DNA from: Rhea pennata
Lineage: Eukaryota > Chordata > Aves > Rheiformes > Rheidae
Assembly (NCBI RefSeq): GCF_028389875.1
Contig: NC_084670.1
Location: 10,387,383-10,451,382 of the forward strand
DNA: 64,000 bases
Direction of reading: 5' to 3'
Both the position numbers and the translations under genes were made by a program. Positions 13,001 to 23,422 of this stretch are shown piece after piece. The notes under the pieces are model-generated. The model searched no databases. It was given only the letters and a program-made list of their open reading frames with translations, and was not told the DNA's origin. The stretch's first letter is position 1; the number at the start of each line of letters is the position of its first letter.

Positions 13001-14690
13001 TTTACCGGGCTGTGGTGTGGTGACCTCTAGCAGCTGGCCTCAATCTCCTGGTCAGGAAAAAAACAGCTGTAAAAAACAGCATGAAAACACAGGAAAGACT
13101 TTATTCTGCAAACTGCAGAGTGCCCCCTAGGTAACTCCAGGGTCCTCCTGAGTATTTCTTTCAGGGAGCTGTGAGTGTTGGCGCTTTTCCTTGGCTTCCC
13201 ATTGAGAGCAGATGCTGGCCATACTCTCAGGCAGGCTCTACTTCCCCTTCTCCTCTGAAAGTGGCAGCTGAGGCCCTTGCTAACACTGAGACATGCTGGA
13301 GAACGGTTGTACTCCAGAGAGCCCTTCTAACTTAAGGTTCTCCACTTGGTTTGCCACCTTAACCATCAAAAACTTGTAATATGAGTTATTGCAGGTTGAA
13401 GAGCTCTATGCTGGGAAAGCACAAGGCTTTGGATGAGACTGTATGCAAAAAAGATCAGATCTGACCATCCTTTTCTGGGTTCCTGTGACCTAGGCTAAGG
13501 CTTCACAGGAATGGCTACAGAGGAACCGTAGTGCTAAGACCGATGAGAAAGCCACCTCTCTGTGTGCTGCATTTGTTCATCCCCAGAACTACTGGATGAC
13601 CCTGGAGAGAGAAAGACAGTAAATTGGGCCTGAAACATAGGAGAGCATTCTAGCTAAGCTGAGGGGCAAACTCTATTTTCTTACAGTGGCTAGGATGTTG
13701 CTGTACTACAGGAGATAAACAGTTACACCTGAAATACTCATAGATTTCCAGGCATTGATCCAAAATGGTGTGCAGATCTCAGGCCTGGAAAATATGCTTG
13801 AATGGTTAAAGGTATAAATTACCTTAAATTAATCATTGATTTAATCTGCCTCTCTCGAGGCCAGGATCACCATGTTATTGGACTGGGAACAAGCTGCAAT
13901 TGCACACAGAGCTGTATGAGAAACACACATATTCAGTACTTTGGCTTCCTGTTCTTTCTGCGAGGTATATAGCATTTCCTACTGAGATGAGTAGGTGTTG
14001 TACAGGCCCCAGCAGCGAGCAGAAAATCTCATAGAGAAGTATAAGTGCATTTCCAATCTGCCCAGCATCAAATCACACCCATTCAAAAACACAGAGGAGC
14101 CAGCAAAAGATTTCTCCTGGGTGAGATGGGGATGGGAGTTACCCCCAGTCTTTACAGAATGGGGTTAAACATGACAAACCCAACTAGCCTGTGAATCTCC
14201 TGCCCCGGGAAAAAGGAAGCAGGCAGATGATGCTCACACTGCAGCTGGTTTCTTTGGCAGTTCTGGGGTGCAGCTAGGCTGTGTCAGTGCAGTCCGTTTT
14301 CGAGGGAAATCCTGCTCTGAGGCATAGGTGAGGGATCAGCTTTCTTGTGGGTGAGCCGACGATAAAAACCTGAATCCAGACAAGATGCGGTGCCCTCAAC
14401 AAAGCAGAGTCTGTAAGGAGGAGAGGGGCTCTGGAGACTGACTGATGAGCCATTCTGCTTTCTCCCTTCCAAAGTATTATTAATTTCCCTTATACACAGC
14501 CTGACAGTTGGGGTTTGAGACGATGGAGAGGGGGAAGACAGAGGGCACTTACAAGAAGTACCCCCAATAATTGGAGAAAATATGGTGAAAAAAGATATCA
14601 TCAAGATGATGGCTAAAAAAACTTGGTGAAGGAGCAGAAAGGAGGGGTGAGATAGGAATGGGCTTTGTTTTTTTAAAGACCAGCAGATAC
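1016..14690. other. Non-coding stretch, no gene recognised
   Basis: Apart from the old SINE-like remnant listed near 7.37 kb I see no supported gene here. The frames open in this stretch (for example 3629-3841, 10807-11232 and 12012-12440) lack family motifs or convincing exon boundaries, and those at 12.0-12.4 kb overlap equally long frames on the other strand. Short A- and T-runs are present but no long microsatellite. Confidence 0.6.
7372..7490 (+). mobile_element. MIR/CORE-SINE-like remnant, 3' half
   Basis: The stretch starts with the motif TGCCTCAGTTT, continues through an imperfect counterpart of the MIR 'AAAATG GATAATA' section, and ends in a tail resembling TTTGTAAAGTGCTTTGA. This order is that of the 3' half of MIR-type SINEs. 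Divergence is high and the boundaries are approximate. A chance match to a low-complexity stretch is possible. Confidence 0.4.
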
Positions 14691-14699
14691 AGAAGGTCA

Positions 14700-15260
14700 T
14701 TGAGTTACTGCATTTATTGAGTTAGTAGTTGTGAGTGGACTCCTTTTAACAGTTTGTGTGAATGCTCCAGGCCCATCTTGAGTGCAAAGGAAAACACATT
14801 ATCTGAAATATGTCCCCGAGGTACTTAATGAGGTGCCTTCTCATTAGCTGAATCTGCAGAGCTGACTCTCTGAATGCTCCCAGCCTGCTCCGATTGCACG
14901 CAGAAATGACTGTATGGTTCTGCTAACCCAATTTATTCCATAACTGGAAGGGGATGGGTGCATGCGCAGAGTTGGTTGCTGCAGCCGAGCTGATGTCTGG
15001 TGAAGGGTTATACTGTATGTTGATCCCTTGTGAGCATCTTTCTCACATCCTGAGAATTTAGCTCCTTAATATCTCCAGGTAAAAATCCAAGTGTGCAGAG
15101 AATCCAAGGACGGCTGTATGAAGTGGGTTGCTTCAGTGGAGTTAAACTCTGTACTGTTTGGGCAGAGACCACAGGGTCGGGGAACGCAATTAATAGCTGG
15201 TCAGAATTGCAAATGAGTGTTAAGTAGAAGCCAGTCCCTTCCCAGTCCCTTTCTCTGAGG
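14700..15260. promoter_or_regulatory. Candidate conserved non-coding element
   Basis: The block has no repeat signature and no open frame of note. It contains many compact homeodomain-type cores and TAAT/ATTA words, for example CATTAGCTGA near 14845 and CAATTAATAG near 15188, within moderately complex sequence. That texture resembles vertebrate developmental enhancers. This is inference from composition only; no alignment was possible. Confidence 0.3.
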
Positions 15261-16400
15261 AGCGAGGGAAAGTTTAATTCTCATCTGAACAGAAAGCAGG
15301 GGGAATGCCTCCATACCCTACAACTGTCTGCCTTTTTAAATAGAAATTAATGTTCAAATCAGGAGCGTGTGAGAGAGCTGGGGGGAACCTTGTGTTCAGA
15401 GAGGACCATTTTTCTCCCTGTAAACAGCTGCAGAAACACCCACCCAAGCTCTTTTTTGTTGTTATTGAGTTTGTTTATTCATTTTTCTCTTCCTTAATAA
15501 CACTTTTAGTAGCTCAGGCTTTTCAAAAAAGACTGCAGTGTATTCCTCCTAAATCCAAACACATCGCAGTGGTTTTGGGGTAGTCTCTCCCTCTTGCTGG
15601 GCTCAAAAATTTGTTGCAAATTGGCCTTGACAGTATTATATCTTGCAGTTGTTTCTCTAAGTTTGCTGTAGCACTAAGAATTTCCCACGATTATGACACT
15701 GGCCGGTCTTTCTTCCCTGGCTTGCCCTCAGTCTGAATCACTGTTCTCTCCTCCCCCCACCACACACACACAATTTGGTCTTCAGGACACTGGATGCACA
15801 TTGTGTTTTATTCTATTTACTTAAAATAGTAAAGTTAAAGTAAAAAAAAAAATTACTTAAAATCTACTTAAAATAGGGGTGAATAATTGTACATACTATT
15901 TGTATTGTCTGAGGAATAGGCAAATGGTGACTCTTCATGCAGACAGGCTAAGTGTCCTTACTTTCCTTTCACAAACAATTTAGCGACAAAATCAATGAAG
16001 CCCTTTTCTTCTGTGGACCTTTGCAAGACTGAGCACTTGGATGGCGGCAGCAGGTCCCCTGGGTAACAAGGTGGGATGCTAACAGCATTTTGTGGTTGTG
16101 CTGCGTTTCAAGGTGATGCAAAAACTCTGGAAAGCCCATCCCTGTTACCTCCAAGACTGTTTGCGGGCTGGCAGTGCAGAGGACTAGCTGAACAGATCTT
16201 CACTGTGGTCTCGGGATAGGCACAGTCTCAGTGCCTCAGTTTCCCACTCTGCCAAGTGTGTGTATTACTACCTCCCTATCCTCTTTTTGTTCTTGTGTCC
16301 GTATGTTTATGCATTGCATTGCACTTCTGGTTCTCGATCTCTTTAGAAGGAACTCAGCTGAAATATAAATGACTTACAAAAAGCATATCTTTCCTTCCAG
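15261..16400. other. Non-coding stretch with simple A/T-rich sequence
   Basis: I see no gene here. It holds a short CA run near 15762, a roughly 11-base A run near 15842 inside duplicated AAATTACTTAAAAT-like words, and the SINE-like remnant listed separately at about 16205. Confidence 0.5.
16205..16290 (+). mobile_element. MIR/CORE-SINE-like fragment
   Basis: The sequence shows GTGCCTCAGTTTCCC near 16231 followed by GTATTACTACCTCCCTA, which is the order seen in the 3' half of MIR-type SINEs. The tRNA-derived head is missing or too diverged to see. It lies about 110 bp upstream of the CR1 fragment at 16401. Confidence 0.5.
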
Positions 16401-16525
16401 AGACGGAATATTCAAAACCCGGATGCAACCCTGTCTAACACGCTCTAGGTGACCCTACTTGAGGGGAGTTCAACTAGATGATCTCCAGAGGTCCCTTCCA
16501 ACCTGAACCATTCTGTGATTCTGTG
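16401..16525 (+). mobile_element. CR1 LINE, 3'-terminal fragment
   Basis: The fragment matches the last codons and 3' UTR of the CR1 at position 1: CTGGATGCAACG-like end of ORF2 (here CCGGATGCAACCCTG), CTCTAGGTGACCCT, then the GATGATCTCCAGAGGTCCC block. It ends in two ATTCTGTG octamers at about 16510-16525. It is severely 5'-truncated, as is usual for CR1, and carries no coding potential. Confidence 0.95.
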
Positions 16526-18199
16526 ATATTGAAGTCTCTGGCTGACTTTGTGGTGGATAGGGTGATGAGGAGGGAGTGTTGGCCTCAGCCTGCTCCTGTG
16601 TTATTGGAGAGCTCATCAGGAACATGCTCATGTAAATGAACATCTGTTGCTAATGATACTTTATGATTGCTCAGCTCCATGTGTCTTGTTAAGAGAATGC
16701 ATGATTTAATCAGAACTCCACTTTACCCTGGCAGGCCCCATAGGTGAAAGCCTCATTTTTAATCTCTTGCCTGGCTGTAACCATCCTGCTGGATGGGAGA
16801 GTTATCTGGGTCTCGCTGATGGTGTGAGCAGCATGCAAATTCTGCTTTCCCTTGTACATGCACTGTTTGCAAATGGGATGGGATAAGGGATGTTATTCAA
16901 TTCTAGTGACTCCTAAAACTAAGTAATACTAAAACCTGTCCACAAAAGGTGCCTCTCTCTGGCTCATGTCCTGCCCCTATCTGTTGTTCATCTTGCTATA
17001 GCAGGCGGAGTAACACTTTCTCTTATCTGCTGGCGGAGTTAAAGGTTGGCCATTCTCATCTAGCTCCTACTGCTCTGAATTCACCTATATTGGCTTGGCA
17101 TGTTTCTGAAATGTTGCATGCTCCAGAAGGGAGGGGATTTTTTTCTAGTTCACTGTTACAGGGATCACATCAGTCTGTGAATGGTACTGTGAAGTAGCAG
17201 CCTCTGTTGCATGCCAGCTGCCTAAAAGCAAAGATTGTCTTGAGCGACAAACACTGGTGGGAGGAGAAATCCTTCTGGTAGGAAGTAAAGCTTGTTTGAC
17301 TTGGAATTCTTCACCCCTCTATTAAATTACTATGAAATAAAACTACAAGGATTGTACTACCACACTGCTGCTCTCTACCGAGGCTTTTGTCCCAAAGCGC
17401 GCTTAATTCATTGTGTGTGAACTGCCATAGTTCTCACCTACTTGTCATGGGATTTTTTTCCTCTCTGGGTCATGCTCTTGAAAACAAAGAGGTGTCTATC
17501 ATATACCACTAACTTAAAACTTGTGAAAAATACTTGCTGTATCTGGACCAGTGGGTGGCAACAGGGTCTCCTGCGAGGGGTGTGTGTGTCTACATCTGCA
17601 AAAGGCAAAAACAGTGCTTGAATTTTGTGTCTGAGAGCTGAATTCATCCTCACAGCAGCTACTTCAAGGGAGAGGAGAACCTATTCATTGGGTTTTGTGA
17701 TGAGATTGGGAGGGGTGGGTGGCAACTGAGAAGTAGAAAGATTAAGTGTGTCATAAGAAAGGCTTTGCTGAAGTCAATAAGACAATGTAGAGATGTAGAA
17801 ATAAGTAAGTGTTAGTGCTTTTCTGGATCAGGACCGCACTAGCATGACTCTACCCCATCAAGGCTGTTAATTACTCTGGCAACTCAACTGCAGATCAAAT
17901 GTATTTGTGTTTTCTGCCTGGATAAGCAGGAGGAAGTAAGAAAAAAATATTATTGTATCATGATATATAATTTCAGTTTATGAGGAGCCAACAGGTTGCC
18001 CAGCAATGTCTACCAGCACATCTTCTAGAGAAGAAGATACAATACTGAGCTCTCTGTTGAATAACATTTAAAATGATGACTTAGGGTTGCTTATATGTAT
18101 GCTATGCTTTTTACCTCTTCCAGATCAGCCACCCGTTGGTCCACTTTGGCTGGCAGAGAGGACTGCAGTTTGTCAGAGGAGAATGTACACTAACAACTC
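16526..18199. other. Non-coding stretch, nothing recognised
   Basis: Only short open frames without motifs are present, on either strand. I see no repeat family or RNA gene that I can support. Confidence 0.5.
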
Positions 18200-18480
18200 C
18201 CAGCTAGGTGTTTGTATCCTAGAAGAATAAAACCACATAACTTCAGGCTTGGTCTTCAAATGAAGCTGCTTGCTAATTAGTTTGCCAGTCGGAGTCTTTG
18301 AGAATTAAACACAGGAGACTCAAGCTCCCTGCGAGGTAATTAAAAATATGTGCCCCTAGCTGATAACTGACCCGTTAATTTCCTTCTGTTTGAGAAAGCT
18401 TCATAAAAAATTACTGTACTGTTTGTGTAACAGGACAGTCATTAGCACAGATGTTTCTCTAACAAATAGAGGATACAAGG
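18200..18480. promoter_or_regulatory. Candidate conserved non-coding element with homeodomain cores
   Basis: The block contains GCTAATTAGTTTG near 18272, GAATTAAACAC, GGTAATTAAAAAT near 18335 and CGTTAATTTCC near 18373, all homeodomain-type TAAT cores at fairly regular spacing. It also has non-repetitive flanks and no coding frame. This arrangement is common in deeply conserved developmental enhancers. Conservation itself could not be tested. Confidence 0.38.
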
Positions 18481-18991
18481 ATACTGTCTGCTAACTTTCT
18501 TCATCTCTCAGTAATTTTATGAGGGTTTCTTGGGAAGGAGAACAAACTTGTTTGAATAGCTGGAAGCCTTCTCTTGCTTGGGTGGAGGGGAAAAATGTTG
18601 TCTAGATTATTTATAGGAAAAAGAAAGGCTGTGAAAGTAAATTATATGAATAGAGAGAGAAGGCAAAGCTATAATGAGACTGAAAGTCAAGCTGATGATA
18701 CTGGTTGGCTGTCTAGCTGAGATCCTGTTCTTTTTCAGGGCCCAAATTCCAAACTATGTGGCTTAAAGACAACTCTCTATACCTTTCCCAGCACTTTCAG
18801 CAGTATCCTGGCTTCTGCTTTCAGCTTCTTTAAGATTGTACGTATGAGTCTTGGCATGCATCAATCATGCCAATTAGACCCATCTCAGTGCATGGTTGTT
18901 TTGTGTCCATCCGTTCATCCATTTGCCTCTTCAAATGGAGGGCTCAGTGGGCACAGCCGGGCTGTACCAGTTATGCTCCTCATTCAAAAGC

Positions 18992-19022
<31 letters not shown>

Positions 19023-22000
19023 CATCCCTGGTATGAGAACAGTCATATGGGACCAGACTGAAAACCTACCTTACCGATTGTTCAATATTCTATACTACTC
19101 TTAATACAGCAGGCACCAACTGGAAACGCTTACGTTATGAGGACCGTGGCAGTCCTAGAGGAAGCTTCCCCTGCAGGCCGTTTGCAATGATCAGAAACGC
19201 AGAGACTTTGTGAGCCAGAACCTGTAGCTGTTCTGTTGTATTTGGCAGGTCCAGCGGTGGCTGTCTTCTGGGCTTGAACCTATTAGTGTATTAGGACTTC
19301 ATGGCAGAGACTTGTGATTTTAATCACATACTGTACAAGGATGCATCTTCTTTGTAGGTTTAAACTTCCTGCACAGTGATTTCTCAGCTGCCTCTGGCAA
19401 TGACAAGTAATAATTTTCTTTTCATCATTTTTTCATCATTCATACCTTACATGATTTTATAGACAGGTAAACTCTACTTCAGGAATTGGCCTTGTCCCCT
19501 TCTGGATTGCCAAAGACTTCACTGAGCCCTAAGCCATGAGGTAGAGTTGGATCCTGCTGTAGTACAAACTTTTAGACAGACGTAGTGGTATTTAAAATAG
19601 TGTCAAAGCAACAGCAGATTTAGTCTGGCGTTTCCTTCCCTTACAAGGCAGAGAGGTACCTCCTCTAGAAAACTCATGGACACCTACAGGGGTACGTTTC
19701 TGTGGTGACCTTTATCTAATGATCTCACTGGACCATAAACTTCCAGGCTTTCTCTGTCTCACACGCACGCTTGCTTGTGTGATGAGTGTGGTTCAGTGGT
19801 CAGCTTTGCAGACTGCTGCTTTTCAGTCTTGTGCTCAGAAGTGGGACTGATTGTGTGCTGCTTCTCTCATGAGACTGGGGACTGCTCTCCATGCAGTTTC
19901 ACTCACATGTTGTCCCCAGCCATAATGCTTTGAAATCTCTGAGAGGATTTTCCTTATCCTTCCCACTTTCCTTTTGTCCCTTGGAGCATCCTTTCCATCT
20001 GGTTGCAAAGCCGTGGGCAAGAGATTTTCCGTCTGCTGTTGGAACTCCATTCCTAGTGGTAAACTGCTATTTTACATGTAACCAAGTAAAGGTAGGATCA
20101 GAACTGGACTGGTCCTTCACACCACGTGTTGTCAGTGTCTGCAGGCACAGGATCTCGAGCCTTTTAACTCATATTTGATGCTACTAGAAATTTGACCAAG
20201 GTACAGCCTGGATTTGCTTCTCCTCTGTAGCGTCCACACCAGTGGACTGAAATTAGTTGATTTGCTGATTTTCCAGTGTTTCCAGAGCCCAGTTCAAAGC
20301 ACTTCATCGGCTATATCTGCCAGTGACCATCCTCAGTCTAGCTCACTACACTGGAGGCTCTGAAACATGCCTAGTCTGGTCCTCATGGGTTTTGCAGGGT
20401 TAGTCTCAACCTCTGGCAGGCTCTGAGCATAGACTGAGCAATCCAAAAGATGCTTTCAGGAAGGCATCATTGGTCATTCTGGCAAGCTTTGTTTGCTTCA
20501 GGCACAGCTATTGTAGAGAGGAACCTTGCAAAACGCATGTGACATCTAAGGGTTGCATATGTGATAACCACCATCCTGGCCTGCTTTGATTCAGGAAGTG
20601 ATGCTGAAACTCGACCCTTATGGGTATAACGATACTTGAGCTAAATGTCAAAGTAGCATAGACCAGGGTAAAGAACTGACTATGGGAAAAGGCAAGCAGG
20701 CAAATTTTGCCTGTTATTTGCTGGTTTCTGACTTAAGCTAATTTCCAAACTCAGCAGAAGTTGTGAACAAAGTACTCCTATCAGAGGAATATATCTCCAG
20801 TCAGCTAAACTTTGGGATCTTGCCTCTGGGGAAGACAGGACTTCCCAGTTCCTGGTGAGTTTGAAATTAGGAGCCACCAGCCTGGCAAAACTCCTCAGCA
20901 GATTATGACTGCTTACGCTAACCATTAAGCCTCTGCAAGGCAATGCTTCTACTCTGACTTATACCAGCGAGAAATCTAGCCTATAATTTTTACTCTTGAA
21001 CTAGCAGTTGTTTTAATTACATGATTGCAGGTTGTCAGGGCCACATGTGAAAAACTCAGAACTATTGCTTCAAAGGAACCCTAAATATGTAATGTCTCAG
21101 TAAAGACTTCCTCTTTTTATTGGGTTTATGGACCATTAAGCAGGAAGTGTGATGGAAAGTCATGTAACAGCCAATAAGCCTAAAGAGGACACAGCTTGTT
21201 TCATCACTGCCTTGTGCAACTAGGGAACAGCTCACAGGTCATTTGGTATTAATTGCCCCCCTTTGGAGCTTGAGCGCTTTATGAACACTATTATGCAACA
21301 TGATAGCAAGGGACTTGAATCGATGGTCCTGTAGGTCTATTTCCATCTGACAGTCTCTGTTCCTAAATAAGGCTTATAGGGCCATTTCTGTTGAGCTCCA
21401 TGGAGTCTCACCAAAAATGAGCTCAGCCACTCCAGTTTCCACCCAGCATCTATCAGCAAACACTAGACACAGTTCTGCCATGTTTGGAACTCTCTCTAGA
21501 TGAGCCACATGGAGATTTTCAACGCAGAGAGCCTAAGTAATAGTGCACGCTTCCATCATTTTTATGGCAGGAATGAGTACTCTTAGCTATTTCAAACTTC
21601 ATCTTACAGGCCCAGGGAAGCCATAGAGAAGATTCTGCATCTCTGGAAGGGTTTGAAATGAGATTTTCCTATCTTCTCTTTCTGTAAGTCCAGGCAGTCA
21701 GCATGTCTCATCAGCACCGCTTCTATGATGTCCTCTTACTTTCTTGCCAAAGTCATGTGTGCTGCTAGCATTGCCCAAGCTAAGGAGAAAACTAGAAGCC
21801 CCCTAAACTGGGGCTGAACCCAGCTTTCTGCAAAACTTGTTTTCATTCAAATTTTAGGGGGTGCCCTGTAAGGTAAAATGCAATATGATGCAGTAGAAGA
21901 TCCTGCTGTATATTAAGAATACTCAGGATTAAGCAGAGCCTGGAGAAGAGAAAGGAGTAAGTGTTCACTCCTCTTCAGTGATTTCTCCTTCTTTGACCTT

Positions 22001-22779
22001 CGCTTTTCTCCATCTCTATGTTAGTTTTTTTCCTTTTCCCACTGTAGAGAGTATGAAAGCAATCACTTATAAAAGGGGAGCATGATTCAAGTTGGATCAG
22101 CTCTGGCCTGATTCTGAGAGGATTCTTCTGCAACGAGCTCAAGAGAAACCTCTGTTCAATCATCAGGAGCAGCATCTGGGCTAGTTACAGCAGTGCAGGC
22201 TTGGAGGGCACGTGAGTGTTTGCACTGCTTAAGCTGAGAAAGGATAAATTCTGTGCCATTCAGTACCTAACTTGTATTTTGCCTTGTTTTCCAGTGATAA
22301 CCAACTCTGCAGATATATAGTAGCTGGTTTCTTAATATGGGAGCTAAGATCTTGGCTGTGTTTGCAGCAGGACTATCATCAGGGCATGTTTTTATAGCAT
22401 TGCCAGTAATACCTTTAAGTGTACCTGAGGTTTGATTGCCGTGTTAAAACATTAATTTTGAATCTAAGGATGTTTTTCTGAATTTGCCAACTCATAAACT
22501 CTGAATGTTTCTATCTCCCAGAGGTCTGTCTCAGCACATCTATTGCCTACTACTCAGCAAGGAGTTACTTTTGCATCTTTCTAGGATTGCAAAGAGATTC
22601 TGTCACTAGTTATTTTTTCCCATTGGTAACATGTATATCAAACCTTTTAAAGTCCTGGTTAACAGTGTTTAAGATCCTTGCCTAGATGCAGCAAGCTGAA
22701 TGTCTGAATGTTATTTCTTGGTATTTGGTGGTATTTTTCCTTCCTCCTCCCTTACCTTGGCTGGTGCTTTGTTCTCAGC
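18481..22779. other. Non-coding stretch, no gene recognised
   Basis: It holds the A27 run listed separately and otherwise ordinary intergenic sequence. Open frames up to about 95 codons occur but show no domain signature. Confidence 0.5.
18992..19018 (+). repeat. Poly(A) run, 27 A
   Basis: An uninterrupted run of 27 A follows CAAAAGC. It could be the tail of an old retroposed sequence, but I recognise no retrocopy or SINE body directly upstream and see no target-site duplication. Confidence 0.9.
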
Positions 22780-23422
22780 ATCGAGAGGCAGGGAAGGGGG
22801 GGTGTTGGAGGAAAGCTCGGTGCTGCCTCTAGTGGAGAGAAACTCTGATTTTTCTCTCCGAGAAAAAAAGGGGCTGTTCTGCTTTGGGCACCTCTGTCAT
22901 CTGAGGAGGAGGGAGTTGCAGCCTTGAAGTAGAAAAGGAAGAATAAAAAGGAGGCACAGAGAGAGGATGTGAATCTGCAGGACACTGGGGGAGGCAGGCA
23001 GGAGAGTGGCGCTGCCCACCGCAGAGCTGAACCTTGCTGGGGATCTGCGACTGGAAGAAGGAGGGGGCAGGAAGAGAGGAGAGGATGCAACGGGGCAGGG
23101 ATGCTGCGTGTGAACCTCCTTCTGCCTAAGGAGGACAGCATCATCCGAGGGGAGAACGTAGCTAGGCTCGCACAGAGTCTGCTGAGCTCTCTAGGACACT
23201 GCCAACGGCTCGCCTGGGATGTGAGCAAAGTTTCCTGAGCTTGCTGAAGAGAGGGAAAGAGACATGTGAGATTCTTCTCCTTCTAGCTGGGCTTCCCAGT
23301 CCCAGCTCTGCTGGGGCTGGCCATGGCTTTGTCATCACTAAATGAAAGGTGAAGGGGAGCTCTCCGAGACCCTGGGCACCTGCTCTCGCCTTTGCCCACC
23401 CCAGCTCCACGCTCCAGCTCAA
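22780..23422 (+). promoter_or_regulatory. Candidate promoter and 5' non-coding exon of the TMEM275-like gene
   Basis: This block is clearly richer in G+C and CpG (about a dozen CpG by eye between 22990 and 23420) than its surroundings, and purine-rich (GGAGG/GAGAGG) in the style of a 5' UTR. It ends at a strong splice donor, CAA|GTAAGT, with GT at 23423-23424. An ATG at 23342 opens a frame of 27 codons up to that donor. If spliced to the acceptor at 27784 that frame would hit a stop at about 27848-27850, before the main ATG, so it could act as an upstream ORF. The transcription start was not determined and no TATA box is evident. Linking this block to the gene 4.4 kb downstream is inference. 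Confidence 0.4.

Noticed and set aside
13118..13132. CTCF-like core TGCCCCCTAGG
   Set aside because: The 3' end of the consensus is not matched; such partial matches are frequent by chance.
14284..14700. 138-codon minus-strand frame with a hydrophobic stretch
   Set aside because: No domain resemblance, and low-complexity Ser/Pro content; no exon signals.
22820..22833. CTCF-like word (CTGCCTCTAGTGG)
   Set aside because: Lacks one base of the core compared with the usual site; too weak to list as a feature.
22752..23228. 158-codon minus-strand frame opposite the GC-rich block
   Set aside because: GC-rich DNA keeps frames open by chance; the peptide is Ser/Pro/Leu-rich without any motif.
23101..23238. 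In-frame ATG on the plus strand in the candidate 5' exon as a protein start
   Set aside because: The frame closes at 23236-23238 before the splice donor at 23423, so it cannot continue into the coding exon by that donor.
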